A stretch of DNA of 64,000 nucleotides. Source: Streptomyces sp. Tue 6430. GTDB taxonomy: Bacteria; Actinomycetota; Actinomycetes; Streptomycetales; Streptomycetaceae. The position numbers and the translations under genes are program-made. The notes below the pieces were generated by a model. It searched no databases. It worked only from the letters and a program-made list of their open reading frames with translations, and had not been told where the DNA came from. Position 1 is the first letter of the stretch. Every line of letters starts with the position of its first letter. Of the stretch, positions 41,098-50,201 are shown one piece after another. The DNA lies in the NCBI GenBank assembly GCA_021568835.1, contig JAKGSH010000010.1, forward strand, positions 3,348,001-3,412,000, written 5' to 3'.

Positions 41098-42086
41098 TGC
41101 GCGCTGTCCTCCTGCTTGAGGATCCCGGACTGCGCGAGGAGGTAGCCGAGTTGGGCGCGGCTGCCGCTGCCCAGCGTCGAGGCGAGCTTGGCGATGTGCG
41201 CGCGGCAGGTGCGGACGTTCATGCCGAGCCGGCGGGCGATCGCCTCGTCGACGTGGCCCTCCACCAGGAGCTTGGCGATGGAGTGCTGGATGTCGGTGAT
41301 GCCGTCCGGCGCCGGTTCGTAGGGGGCGCCCGCGCTCAGGGGCACGGCGCGGCTCCACATGAACTCGAAGACCTTGACCAGGTAGCGGACGAGGCCGGGG
41401 TGGCGCAGTTCGAGCGCGACCTGCCGGTCGTCGCGGGTGGGGATGAAGGCCACGGTCTCGTCGCAGATGATGAGGCGTTCGACGAGCTCGTCGATGGTGC
41501 GGTACTCCACCTTGCCGTCGGTGAACTGGGCCACGTAGGCCAGCGTCTCGGGGCTGTGCCGGGCCGTGTGCTGGTACAGGGTCCGGATGCGCACCCCGCG
41601 GTCGGTCAGCGGCTTGTCGCGGTCGAGGGCCTGTTCGAGGGTGTGTTCCAGCCGCCGTTGGCCGGGCTGGACGGTGAGCATCTCGGACCGGCACTGTGCG
41701 GTGGCGAGGTCGAGGGCGGCGTTGATCCGGTCGAAGCCCTCCAGGACCGTGATGGAGTGCGTGGAGGCGGTGGACTGCGCGCTCAGCGCCATGAAGGGTT
41801 CGAAGGCGTCGGCGATCTCGATCGACGTCCGCCGGTGCTCGCTGATCTCGCGTTCGATGGGGTTCAGGCGCTGGGCCAGGGCGACCGCCGGCGGTACGGG
41901 CCGCAGCCAGTCGGCGTCGTCGGGGTCCGGGTGCAGGAGGGCGAACTCCATCAGGCACGGAGCGGGTTCCACGTCCGCGCGGGTGATGCGTCCGGCGCGG
42001 AGGGCCTGCGCGTACAACCGGGCGCCGGCCTCACACAATTCGGTCACCGCATGGGGATGTGTCCCTTTAGTCCCGATAGTTTCCAA
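41094..42086 (-). CDS. LuxR-type HTH regulator, paralogue 3 of 3
   Basis: 330 residues if it starts at TTG 42086, which has GGGGGGTGG a few bases upstream and gives the same N-terminal length as the paralogues; ATG 42113 would add nine residues. HPHAVTELCEAGARLYAQAL, PCLMEFALLHPDPDDADWLR, RSEMLTVQPGQRRLEHTLEQ, RIRTLYQHTARHSPETLAYV and ICDETVAFIPTRDDRQVALE, then the HTH SIAKLLVEGHVDEAIARRLG. It is divergent from the DSSWG peptide gene, 112 bp away, so it is the most likely regulator of that gene. Confidence 0.82.
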   Translation of the reverse strand: METIGTKGTHPHAVTELCEAGARLYAQALRAGRITRADVEPAPCLMEFALLHPDPDDADWLRPVPPAVALAQRLNPIEREISEHRRTSIEIADAFEPFMALSAQSTASTHSITVLEGFDRINAALDLATAQCRSEMLTVQPGQRRLEHTLEQALDRDKPLTDRGVRIRTLYQHTARHSPETLAYVAQFTDGKVEYRTIDELVERLIICDETVAFIPTRDDRQVALELRHPGLVRYLVKVFEFMWSRAVPLSAGAPYEPAPDGITDIQHSIAKLLVEGHVDEAIARRLGMNVRTCRAHIAKLASTLGSGSRAQLGYLLAQSGILKQEDSAQ

Positions 42087-42198
42087 ATTTCCACCCCCCA
42101 GGGTCCTGAACATGCAGGAACATGATGCACCGATCGTGTGGCCACGACGTGCCCGAATGAGCCATCGTCTTACTCGACGGGGAAGAGGTGACCATCAA

Positions 42199-42423
42199 GT
42201 GAGGACGAAGCCGACTATGGGCAAGAGAAAGCTTCGCTCGGTTCTTGTCGCCGCCTTCTCTGCCGCCGTGGCCTTCGGAGTGCTGAGTGGCCTCGCGGGT
42301 GCGGAGAGCGACGCCCTGGCGGACAGCAGTTGGGGTGTGAAGCAGCCGAGCACCGCCGTCGCCGGCGACAGCAGCTGGGGCATCGTGACGCCGACCGGCG
42401 CGGACGACAGCAGTTGGGGCTGA
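42199..42423 (+). CDS. Small secreted peptide with three DSSWG repeats
   Basis: 74 residues from GTG 42199 (ATG 42217 would be six residues shorter); GAAGAGGTG lies upstream. A basic start and hydrophobic core (VLVAAFSAAVAFGVLSGLAG) form a signal peptide. DSSWG occurs at residues 42-46, 57-61 and 70-74, the last being the C-terminus. Cleavage after SDALA would give a 33-residue mature peptide that both begins and ends with DSSWG. No cysteines, no known family. It is followed after 7 bp by the Rieske-like gene and faces the LuxR pair, so it may be a signal, a precursor peptide or a surface component. Confidence 0.72.
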   Translation: MRTKPTMGKRKLRSVLVAAFSAAVAFGVLSGLAGAESDALADSSWGVKQPSTAVAGDSSWGIVTPTGADDSSWG

Positions 42424-42430
42424 CGGGCAG

Positions 42431-42769
42431 ATGACGACTCCTCCTGACGACCGCTCCTTCCGACGCGAGATGGCCACGGCCTACCGCTCCGGCTGGCACT
42501 TCATCGACCTGGTCACCGCCATCCCCCACAGTGGTGACTCGTTGATGGTGACGGTGTTCGGGGAGCCGGTCGTCGTGACCCGGGACGAGGACGACGACGT
42601 ACGCGCGTACCGGTGCCTGCGACGGCCCCGAGGAGCCCCCCAGCCCGTACGGTGCGCCATCCGGTACGGAATGATCTTCGTCAACCTGGACCAGCGTGAC
42701 CACCACCTGGCGGAGTCGGCGAGCCCGGCCGTGCCCAGGACCATCTCAGCCACCCCCCGCAGTGCCTGA
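42431..42769 (+). CDS. Short Rieske-like protein lacking histidine ligands
   Basis: 112 residues from ATG 42431. GWHFIDLVTAIPHSGDSLMV then TVFGEPVVVTRDEDDDVRAY matches the N-terminal strands of ring-hydroxylating oxygenase Rieske domains, and CLRRPRGAPQPVRCAIRYGM then IFVNLDQ matches the cluster-binding region. The two cysteines are kept, but the CxH and CxxH histidines read Arg (CLRR; CAIR), so a normal 2Fe-2S cluster should not form. The oxygenase catalytic domain is absent. It is 7 bp behind the DSSWG peptide gene and ends before a terminator, so the two form a bicistronic unit. Confidence 0.6.
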   Translation: MTTPPDDRSFRREMATAYRSGWHFIDLVTAIPHSGDSLMVTVFGEPVVVTRDEDDDVRAYRCLRRPRGAPQPVRCAIRYGMIFVNLDQRDHHLAESASPAVPRTISATPRSA

Positions 42770-42812
42770 CGCGATTCCCCCGTCGTAACAGATCGCGCAG
42801 GTACTTCCCCCG

Positions 42813-42851
42813 CAGCGGCGTCACCGTGACCTGAACACGGTGACGCCGCTG
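42813..42851. terminator. Terminator of the DSSWG/Rieske-like operon
   Basis: CAGCGGCGTCACCGTG-N7-CACGGTGACGCCGCTG, perfect 16-bp stem with loop ACCTGAA. Confidence 0.88.
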
Positions 42852-43125
42852 TCGTTCGCGGGGACATGTCCGGTTGTCGGGCCGCGGCGAGGTGGCCGGA
42901 AGTCGCCGGAGGCGGATCACGTCACCCGCCGGCCGGCGCCGGGCCGCGCTCGCCCGCCCGGCGCACCGTGCCCCGCCTCCGGCCCGTGGCGCCTGTCCCC
43001 GGCCCGCCGTGCCCGGTGCATCGTGCCTCGTCCCGTGCCCGCCGCGCCTGCCTCAGCCCGCCGCGCCTGCCCCGGCCCGCCGCGTCCGTCGTCCCCTCGG
43101 CCCGTCCCTCCAGCCCCGTGCCCCC
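42852..43125. other. GC-rich intergenic region with short repeats
   Basis: CAGCCCGCCGCGCCTGCC and a near copy lie in tandem at about 43053-43088, with further CCGCGCCTG variants around. No gene seen. Confidence 0.5.
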
Positions 43126-43539
43126 TCAGCCCCGGCCCATCGCCCGGGTCAGCTCGATCTCGATCACCACGCGCGTGGGTTTGGGGCGCGGGGTCCGGCC
43201 GTAGCGCTCCGCGTAACGGCGTTCCGCCTCCGCGACCCGGTCCGGCTCGGCGCGGACGAGGGCCCGGCCCTCCAGCGTGGCCCAGCGCCGGCCGTCCACC
43301 TGGCACACCGCGACCCGGGCGCCCTCCGCGCCGGCCGCCAGGACGTTGCGCACCTTCGTGCTCGCCCGGTCCGCGATCACCCGGGCGAGCCGGTTCCCGG
43401 GGTCGTACGTCACTCCGACCGGAACGACGTGCGGAGAGCCGTCCGGGCGTGGTGTGGTCAGGGTGCACAGGTGTTTTTCACGCCAGAAGTCGAGGTACGG
43501 CGCGTCGGGGGCGCCCGGGTCCTGGGGGTATGCGGCCAT
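43126..43539 (-). CDS. PPOX-class F420/FMN-dependent split-barrel protein
   Basis: 137 residues from ATG 43539. YLDFWREKHLCTLTTPRPDG, SPHVVPVGVTYDPGNRLARV, STKVRNVLAAGAEGARVAVC and QVDGRRWATLEGRALV, with RYAERYGRTPRPKPTRVVIE, form the split beta-barrel typical of F420-dependent reductases of the pyridoxamine-oxidase-like class. It would reduce or bind a small substrate with a deazaflavin cofactor; substrate unknown. Divergent from clpB, separated by the HAIR operator of that gene. Confidence 0.87.
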   Translation of the reverse strand: MAAYPQDPGAPDAPYLDFWREKHLCTLTTPRPDGSPHVVPVGVTYDPGNRLARVIADRASTKVRNVLAAGAEGARVAVCQVDGRRWATLEGRALVRAEPDRVAEAERRYAERYGRTPRPKPTRVVIEIELTRAMGRG

Positions 43540-43577
43540 GGCTGGAACCTAGCCCCTGGGGGGCTCCCGGATGCAAC

Positions 43578-43598
43578 CTTGAGTGGAATAGACTCAAG
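43578..43598. promoter_or_regulatory. HAIR operator of clpB (perfect)
   Basis: CTTGAGT-GGAATAG-ACTCAAG matches the HspR consensus at every position, 60 bp before clpB. It links clpB to the hspR gene at 35.6 kb. Confidence 0.95.
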
Positions 43599-43657
43599 TT
43601 TATGTACGCTGACAGAGTCAGTGACGACGGCTGACACGCAAGGAGGAGACAGCGACC

Positions 43658-46258
<2,601 letters not shown>

Positions 46259-46392
46259 CCGGCGCCCGCGCCCGTCCGGACACACGCCCTGAGCGGAATT
46301 CCGCCAACCGGAGGTGAACCCTCGGGGCGGGGGTTGCCACCCCCGCCCCGCATGGGGGAGGATGGCCAGATCCGTACGAAGGGAAAATCACG

Positions 46393-46935
46393 GTGACCAT
46401 CGACCCGTCCTCGATTCCGAACTTCGGGGGCCAGCCCGAGCCGCAGCCCCAGGGACCGGCGGGCCCCGTCGTTCCGGATCAGGACCTCGTGAAGCAGCTC
46501 CTCGACCAGATGGAGCTGAAGTACGTCGTCGACGACGAGGGAGACCTCGCGGCGCCGTGGGAGGAATTCCGCACGTACTTCATGTTCCGCGGCGAGGGAG
46601 ACCAGGCGGTCTACTCGGTGCGCACGTTCTTCGACCGTCCGCACCAGATCGACGAGAAGCCCCAGATCCTGGAGGCCATCGACGACTGGAACCGCCGCAC
46701 CCTGTGGCCCAAGGTCTACACGCACACCCACGACGACGGCACCGTCCGCCTCATCGGCGAGACGCAGATGCTGATCGGCGCCGGCGTCAACCTCGAGTTC
46801 TTCGTCTCCTCGACGGTGAGCTGGGTGCGCGCCTCCATCGAGTTCGACAGGTGGCTCGTGGAGCAGCTGGGCCTGGAGTCGGCGTCGGCCGAGGACGCGG
46901 CCGAGGACGCGGACAAGCCCGCGGACGACGAGTAG
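46393..46935 (+). CDS. YbjN-domain protein
   Basis: 180 residues from GTG 46393. PDQDLVKQLLDQMELKYVVD, DEGDLAAPWEEFRTYFMFRG, VYSVRTFFDRPHQIDEKPQI, EAIDDWNRRTLWPKVYTHTH and GAGVNLEFFVSSTVSWVRAS follow the YbjN fold, related to secretion chaperone-like proteins. A Pro/Gln-rich N-terminus and acidic tail (EDAAEDADKPADDE) flank it. Its role is not established; it may act as a chaperone or sensor. It lies behind clpB with 134 bp between and a large terminator after it, so it is probably a separate unit. Confidence 0.88.
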   Translation: MTIDPSSIPNFGGQPEPQPQGPAGPVVPDQDLVKQLLDQMELKYVVDDEGDLAAPWEEFRTYFMFRGEGDQAVYSVRTFFDRPHQIDEKPQILEAIDDWNRRTLWPKVYTHTHDDGTVRLIGETQMLIGAGVNLEFFVSSTVSWVRASIEFDRWLVEQLGLESASAEDAAEDADKPADDE

Positions 46936-46985
46936 CCGACCGCCCCCACCCGGGCGAACGGCACCCGCCGTCCGCCCAGGCGACC

Positions 46986-47041
46986 GAGAGCCCGGCCAGG
47001 GCCGCGACCCCGTCAAGGTCGCGAGCCAGGGCCGGGCTCTC
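46986..47041. terminator. Terminator between convergent genes
   Basis: GAGAGCCCGGCC (46986) pairs with GGCCGGGCTCTC (47030-47041); an inner GCGACC/GGTCGC stem stacks on it. It lies between YbjN-type gene and the toxin-like gene on the minus strand. Confidence 0.85.
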
Positions 47042-47103
47042 GCCGTGCGGGGCGTACCGCGGGGTTGTCCACAGGGTGTGGACGGACGCGTCGTGGTTGC
47101 GGC

Positions 47104-47529
47104 TCAGCTCCCGTCCGTCCAGTACTTCTGGAGCCTCGCCACCGCCTCGTCCCGGGTCATCCCCGCCACGACGTCCTCGCCGACGCCCACCCGGTGGATG
47201 AGCAGGTACACCAGATCGGCGGGAAGCGTCTCGCGTGGCGGTCCGGGAGCACCGCGGTCGGGCGGTTCGCCCTGCTGCGCACAGGCCCAGAACTCGTCCT
47301 CGGTGACGTCCAGTTGGTCCCGCAGGATGTGCCGCCACATCGCCGCGCCGTACGTGGTGCGGTCGACCGGGTGCGAGATGCGGGTACGCAGGATCCGGCC
47401 GTCGTGCAGGGTGAGCTCGTAGGTCACGTGGTGGGTGCCGGTGCGCCCGCGCGTGTCCCGGACGCGCAGCCACTTCTCCACGCGGCAGAAACGGTCGTGG
47501 TTCTCCCGGTCGGGCTGGGGCCAGGTCAC
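47104..47529 (-). CDS. Toxin-like partner of a type II module (cytotoxic translational repressor type)
   Basis: 141 residues from GTG 47529. VTWPQPDRENHDRFCRVEKW, LRVRDTRGRTGTHHVTYELT, LHDGRILRTRISHPVDRTTY, AMWRHILRDQLDVTEDEFWA and EAVARLQKYWTDGS. Similar Streptomyces proteins are commonly called cytotoxic translational repressors of toxin-antitoxin systems; I do not see a textbook RelE motif, so the toxin label is tentative. Its GTG overlaps the stop of the antitoxin-like gene by four bases. It reads away from a palindromic operator at 48004. Confidence 0.6.
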   Translation of the reverse strand: MTWPQPDRENHDRFCRVEKWLRVRDTRGRTGTHHVTYELTLHDGRILRTRISHPVDRTTYGAAMWRHILRDQLDVTEDEFWACAQQGEPPDRGAPGPPRETLPADLVYLLIHRVGVGEDVVAGMTRDEAVARLQKYWTDGS

Positions 47530-47945
47530 CGGGGAGCACCCACGAGCCAGTCGCGCAACTGTCCGTCGTCGCTGAGGGCGATCAGCTGCACCAGGCCCCA
47601 GTTGTCCGCGTGGTTGGGGGCGAGCCGCAGCCTGTCCTGCCAGTCCTCGGCGTACTCGCGCAGGACCTGGACCATCTCTTCTATGGCCTCGTCGAACGAC
47701 GCCCCGTCGGCGGCCAGCGGCAGGCCGGGCAGGAAGACGGACCAGCCCCCCGCCTCGGGGACCACCTCCGCCTTCGAGGGGCACACCAGCGACAGGTAGT
47801 GGCGCAGCCGCTCCACGTCCACGACCGCCGAACGGCCGGAGTCGCGCCGCACGGTCGCCACCCGCCCCTCGTCGGCCGCGTCGAGAAGGTCCTTCAGGTG
47901 GGCGCGCGCCTGGGTGTAGCTGTCGTAGTGCACCGCGGCCGCCAT
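47526..47945 (-). CDS. Antitoxin-like partner (Phd/YefM-type N-terminus)
   Basis: 139 residues from ATG 47945 with AGGAGGCAGG upstream. HYDSYTQARAHLKDLLDAAD then EGRVATVRRDSGRSAVVDVE is a Phd/YefM-like DNA-binding and dimer fold; RLRHYLSLVCPSKAEVVPEA, WSVFLPGLPLAADGASFDEA and EEMVQVLREYAEDWQDRLRL form a HicB-like second domain. The double make-up (Phd-like plus HicB-like) is unusual. It precedes the toxin-like gene with a 4-bp GTGA overlap and stands behind the AAGTACG-CGA-CGTACTT palindrome, probably its own operator. Confidence 0.65.
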   Translation of the reverse strand: MAAAVHYDSYTQARAHLKDLLDAADEGRVATVRRDSGRSAVVDVERLRHYLSLVCPSKAEVVPEAGGWSVFLPGLPLAADGASFDEAIEEMVQVLREYAEDWQDRLRLAPNHADNWGLVQLIALSDDGQLRDWLVGAPR

Positions 47946-48003
47946 GACCTGCCTCCTCGTTCGCCCTGTTCTTCCCAGAGTGCGACCCGATTCCAGGTAC
48001 GTC

Positions 48004-48020
48004 AAGTACGCGACGTACTT
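48004..48020. promoter_or_regulatory. Palindrome upstream of the antitoxin-like gene
   Basis: AAGTACG-CGA-CGTACTT, perfect 7-bp arms, with another GTAC half-site (GGTACGTC) just to the left at about 47996. Candidate autoregulatory operator. Confidence 0.6.
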
Positions 48021-48036
48021 CATATGCGACCTGCCC

Positions 48037-48489
48037 CTACGCATGGTGCGACGCCCCCGTGGGCACCTCCGCCCACACCGTCTTGCCCACCGGCCGACGG
48101 GACTCCGTCCCCCAGCGCACGGCCAGGACGTCCACCAGGAGCAGCCCCCGCCCGGACTCGCCCTCGGGGCACGCCGACGGCGGGGCCGTGGGAGGCCGCT
48201 TCGCGGCGGCGTCCGCGACCTCGACGCGCACCAGATCCGCGGCCGCGTCGAGGACGAGCCGCAGCCTGAAGTCGTGCCCGGGGGCGCGGCCGTGCCGCAC
48301 GGCGTTCGCCGCCAGCTCGCCGACGACGAGCGCGACCGCGCAGGAGGCGTCCGACGCCGGCGGGTGGCCCCACTCCTCCATGCGCCGGACGGCGAGCCGC
48401 CGGGCGAGCCGCGCACCGCGGGGTGTGGAGGCGAACCGCGCCGTGAATGAGGGCAGTTCGTGCTCCGGAGTGGTCGTTGCTGTCAGCAC
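48037..48489 (-). CDS. Anti-sigma-type ATP-binding protein (HATPase, RsbW-like)
   Basis: 150 residues from GTG 48489. ARFASTPRGARLARRLAVRR, VALVVGELAANAVRHGRAPG (N box) and CPEGESGRGLLLVDVLAVRW (G box) are the GHKL ATP-binding motifs. Such proteins bind or phosphorylate partner proteins instead of making heat-shock chaperones. It is divergent from the XRE/DUF5753 regulator with 150 bp between, a gene set typical of WhiJ/AbaA-type developmental loci in Streptomyces, where the three types of protein occur together. Confidence 0.88.
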   Translation of the reverse strand: MLTATTTPEHELPSFTARFASTPRGARLARRLAVRRMEEWGHPPASDASCAVALVVGELAANAVRHGRAPGHDFRLRLVLDAAADLVRVEVADAAAKRPPTAPPSACPEGESGRGLLLVDVLAVRWGTESRRPVGKTVWAEVPTGASHHA

Positions 48490-48639
48490 GGCTTGTCCGT
48501 CCTTGTCCGCTGTGAAGAGGGAGAACTCCCGCGACGTACACGCTTCGTCACGTTCCGTACCCAAGGATCGGCAGGTCGCCCTACGCTCGACAGGTGACAC
48601 AGCCTTACTTTTCCTCCCGTAAGGAACGGAAGTGACGCC

Positions 48640-49587
48640 TTGGCCAACGGAATCGACCCCAGTACGTCCATGGCGGCCCTCTTCGGCGCGCGGGTCCGCA
48701 GGCTCCGCACGGCGGCCGGGCTGACCCAGGCCGAACTGGGCGACAGGACGCACGTGGTGAGCACGCGGATCACCCAGATCGAGCGTGCCTCCGGAGCCAA
48801 GCCGACCCTGGAACTGGCCCGCGCCCTGGACGCGGCCCTCGGCGCGGACGACCTGCTGGTGGACCTGTGGCCGTACGTCTACCGGGAGGCGTTTCCGGAC
48901 TGGTCACGGAAGTTCATGGAGTACTCGGCACGGGCGGTGGCCGTCCGCGAGTACGCGGCGCATGTGGTGCCAGGCTTGTTGCAGACGGAGGGCTACGCGC
49001 GGTCGGTATTGAGTGTCGGCCGAACACTCGGCAGTAAGGAGCAGTTGGAGGAGCGGGTTGCCCTTCGCATGGGACGACAGGAGCGCCTCGGCAGCCCCGA
49101 CTGCCCCGAGCTGTGGGTGGTCCTCGACGAGGCGGTGCTCAGGCGTCCGGTCGGCGGACACGCGGTGATGCGAGAGCAGTTGGCGCGGCTGCTCAGATCC
49201 TCGACGGAGCACCACATCACTGTGCAGGTACTTCCGTTCGACCAGGGCGAGCACGACGTCATGGGCGGCTCGCTCACGGTCCTCACGATGCCGGACGGCT
49301 CGGAGATCGCCTACACGGAAGGCGCGCACTTCGGCCAACTCGTCGAGGATCCGGACGAGGTGAGGAGTTTCGCGCTGACCTACGATCGGCTGCGGGCGGC
49401 AGCGCTGCCCCCGCTCATGTCGCTCGACATGATCCGATCCGTGAGGGAGGACAACCACCGTGGAGCGAAGGTCCCGTCCCGATCTGAACGGCGCCGCGTG
49501 GCGCAGGAGCAGCTACAGCAATCAGGAGGGCGGCAACTGCGTGGAGGTGGCCGACGGATTCCCGGGAGCCGTCGTCCCGGTCCGTGA
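48640..49587 (+). CDS. XRE-family HTH regulator with DUF5753 domain (WhiJ type)
   Basis: 315 residues from TTG 48640. HTH: GARVRRLRTAAGLTQAELGD then RTHVVSTRITQIERASGAKP. DUF5753: PDWSRKFMEYSARAVAVREY, AAHVVPGLLQTEGYARSVLS, EHHITVQVLPFDQGEHDVMG and GSEIAYTEGAHFGQLVEDPD. This is the usual partner of DUF397 proteins. The reading frame runs 128 bp into the first DUF397 gene: from SVREDNH onward it becomes Arg/Gln-rich, so the true end may be earlier and the tail an overlap product. It controls development or antibiotic production in known relatives; the target here is unknown. Confidence 0.88.
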   Translation: MANGIDPSTSMAALFGARVRRLRTAAGLTQAELGDRTHVVSTRITQIERASGAKPTLELARALDAALGADDLLVDLWPYVYREAFPDWSRKFMEYSARAVAVREYAAHVVPGLLQTEGYARSVLSVGRTLGSKEQLEERVALRMGRQERLGSPDCPELWVVLDEAVLRRPVGGHAVMREQLARLLRSSTEHHITVQVLPFDQGEHDVMGGSLTVLTMPDGSEIAYTEGAHFGQLVEDPDEVRSFALTYDRLRAAALPPLMSLDMIRSVREDNHRGAKVPSRSERRRVAQEQLQQSGGRQLRGGGRRIPGSRRPGP

Positions 49588-49681
49588 CAGCAAGGTCCCG
49601 CAGGGTCCGGCGCTGTGCTTCGAGACCGCCACCTGGGACGCTTTCATAGGCGAGTTGAAGGCCGGGCCGTACCGTCCCTGA
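49460..49681 (+). CDS. DUF397 protein, copy 1
   Basis: 73 residues from GTG 49460 with AGGGAGGACAACC upstream. MERRSRPDLNGAAWRRSSYS, NQEGGNCVEVADGFPGAVVP, VRDSKVPQGPALCFETATWD and AFIGELKAG are the DUF397 signature (WRRSSYS, CVEVA, VRDSK, FIGELK). It is thought to interact with the neighbouring XRE regulator. It is almost a repeat of the next gene; its start lies inside the 3' end of the XRE frame. Confidence 0.88.
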   Translation: MERRSRPDLNGAAWRRSSYSNQEGGNCVEVADGFPGAVVPVRDSKVPQGPALCFETATWDAFIGELKAGPYRP

Positions 49682-49697
49682 GGAGAGGGCAACTACC

Positions 49698-49919
49698 TTG
49701 GAGCGAAGGTCCCGTCCCGATCTGAACGGCGCCGCGTGGCGCAGGAGCAGCTACAGCAATCAGGCGGGCGGCGACTGCGTGGAGGTGGCCGATGGGTTCC
49801 GGGGAGTCGTCGTCCCGGTCCGTGACAGCAAGGTCCCGCAGGGTCCGGCGCTGTGCTTCGAGACCGCCGCCTGGGCCGCCTTCATAGGCGAGTTGAAGGC
49901 GGGGGACCGCCGCCTCTGA
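49698..49919 (+). CDS. DUF397 protein, copy 2
   Basis: 73 residues from TTG 49698 behind GGAGAGGGCAACTACC. Differs from copy 1 at about 12 residues (NQAGGDCVEVADGFRGVVVP, AAWAAFIGELKAGDRRL). The 222-bp units are about 90% identical and separated by 16 bp, so this is a recent tandem duplication. Expected to partner with the same XRE protein or compete for it. Confidence 0.88.
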   Translation: MERRSRPDLNGAAWRRSSYSNQAGGDCVEVADGFRGVVVPVRDSKVPQGPALCFETAAWAAFIGELKAGDRRL

Positions 49920-50201
49920 GGCGGCCGGGAGCCGGTCGCCGTCCACGTCCCGGGCTCACCGGGCCCTTGTCCGCGAGGGTCCGGTCGGCCGCTGACCTCC
50001 TGAAAGAACCGGGGGAAAGAACTACCCGCCCACCCACCCTCCCCGGCCGCGAAGCCCGCGTCACCCGTCCGGGTGACCGGCTTGCAGGGACGGGAGACGG
50101 ACGGTTACGTTCGCCGCGACAACCGCAAACAGATACGGCCCCCGGCCGGGACGGCAATCCCGAACGAGGGCCTGACCGATCAGGAAGAGAACAGCTTCCC
50201 G

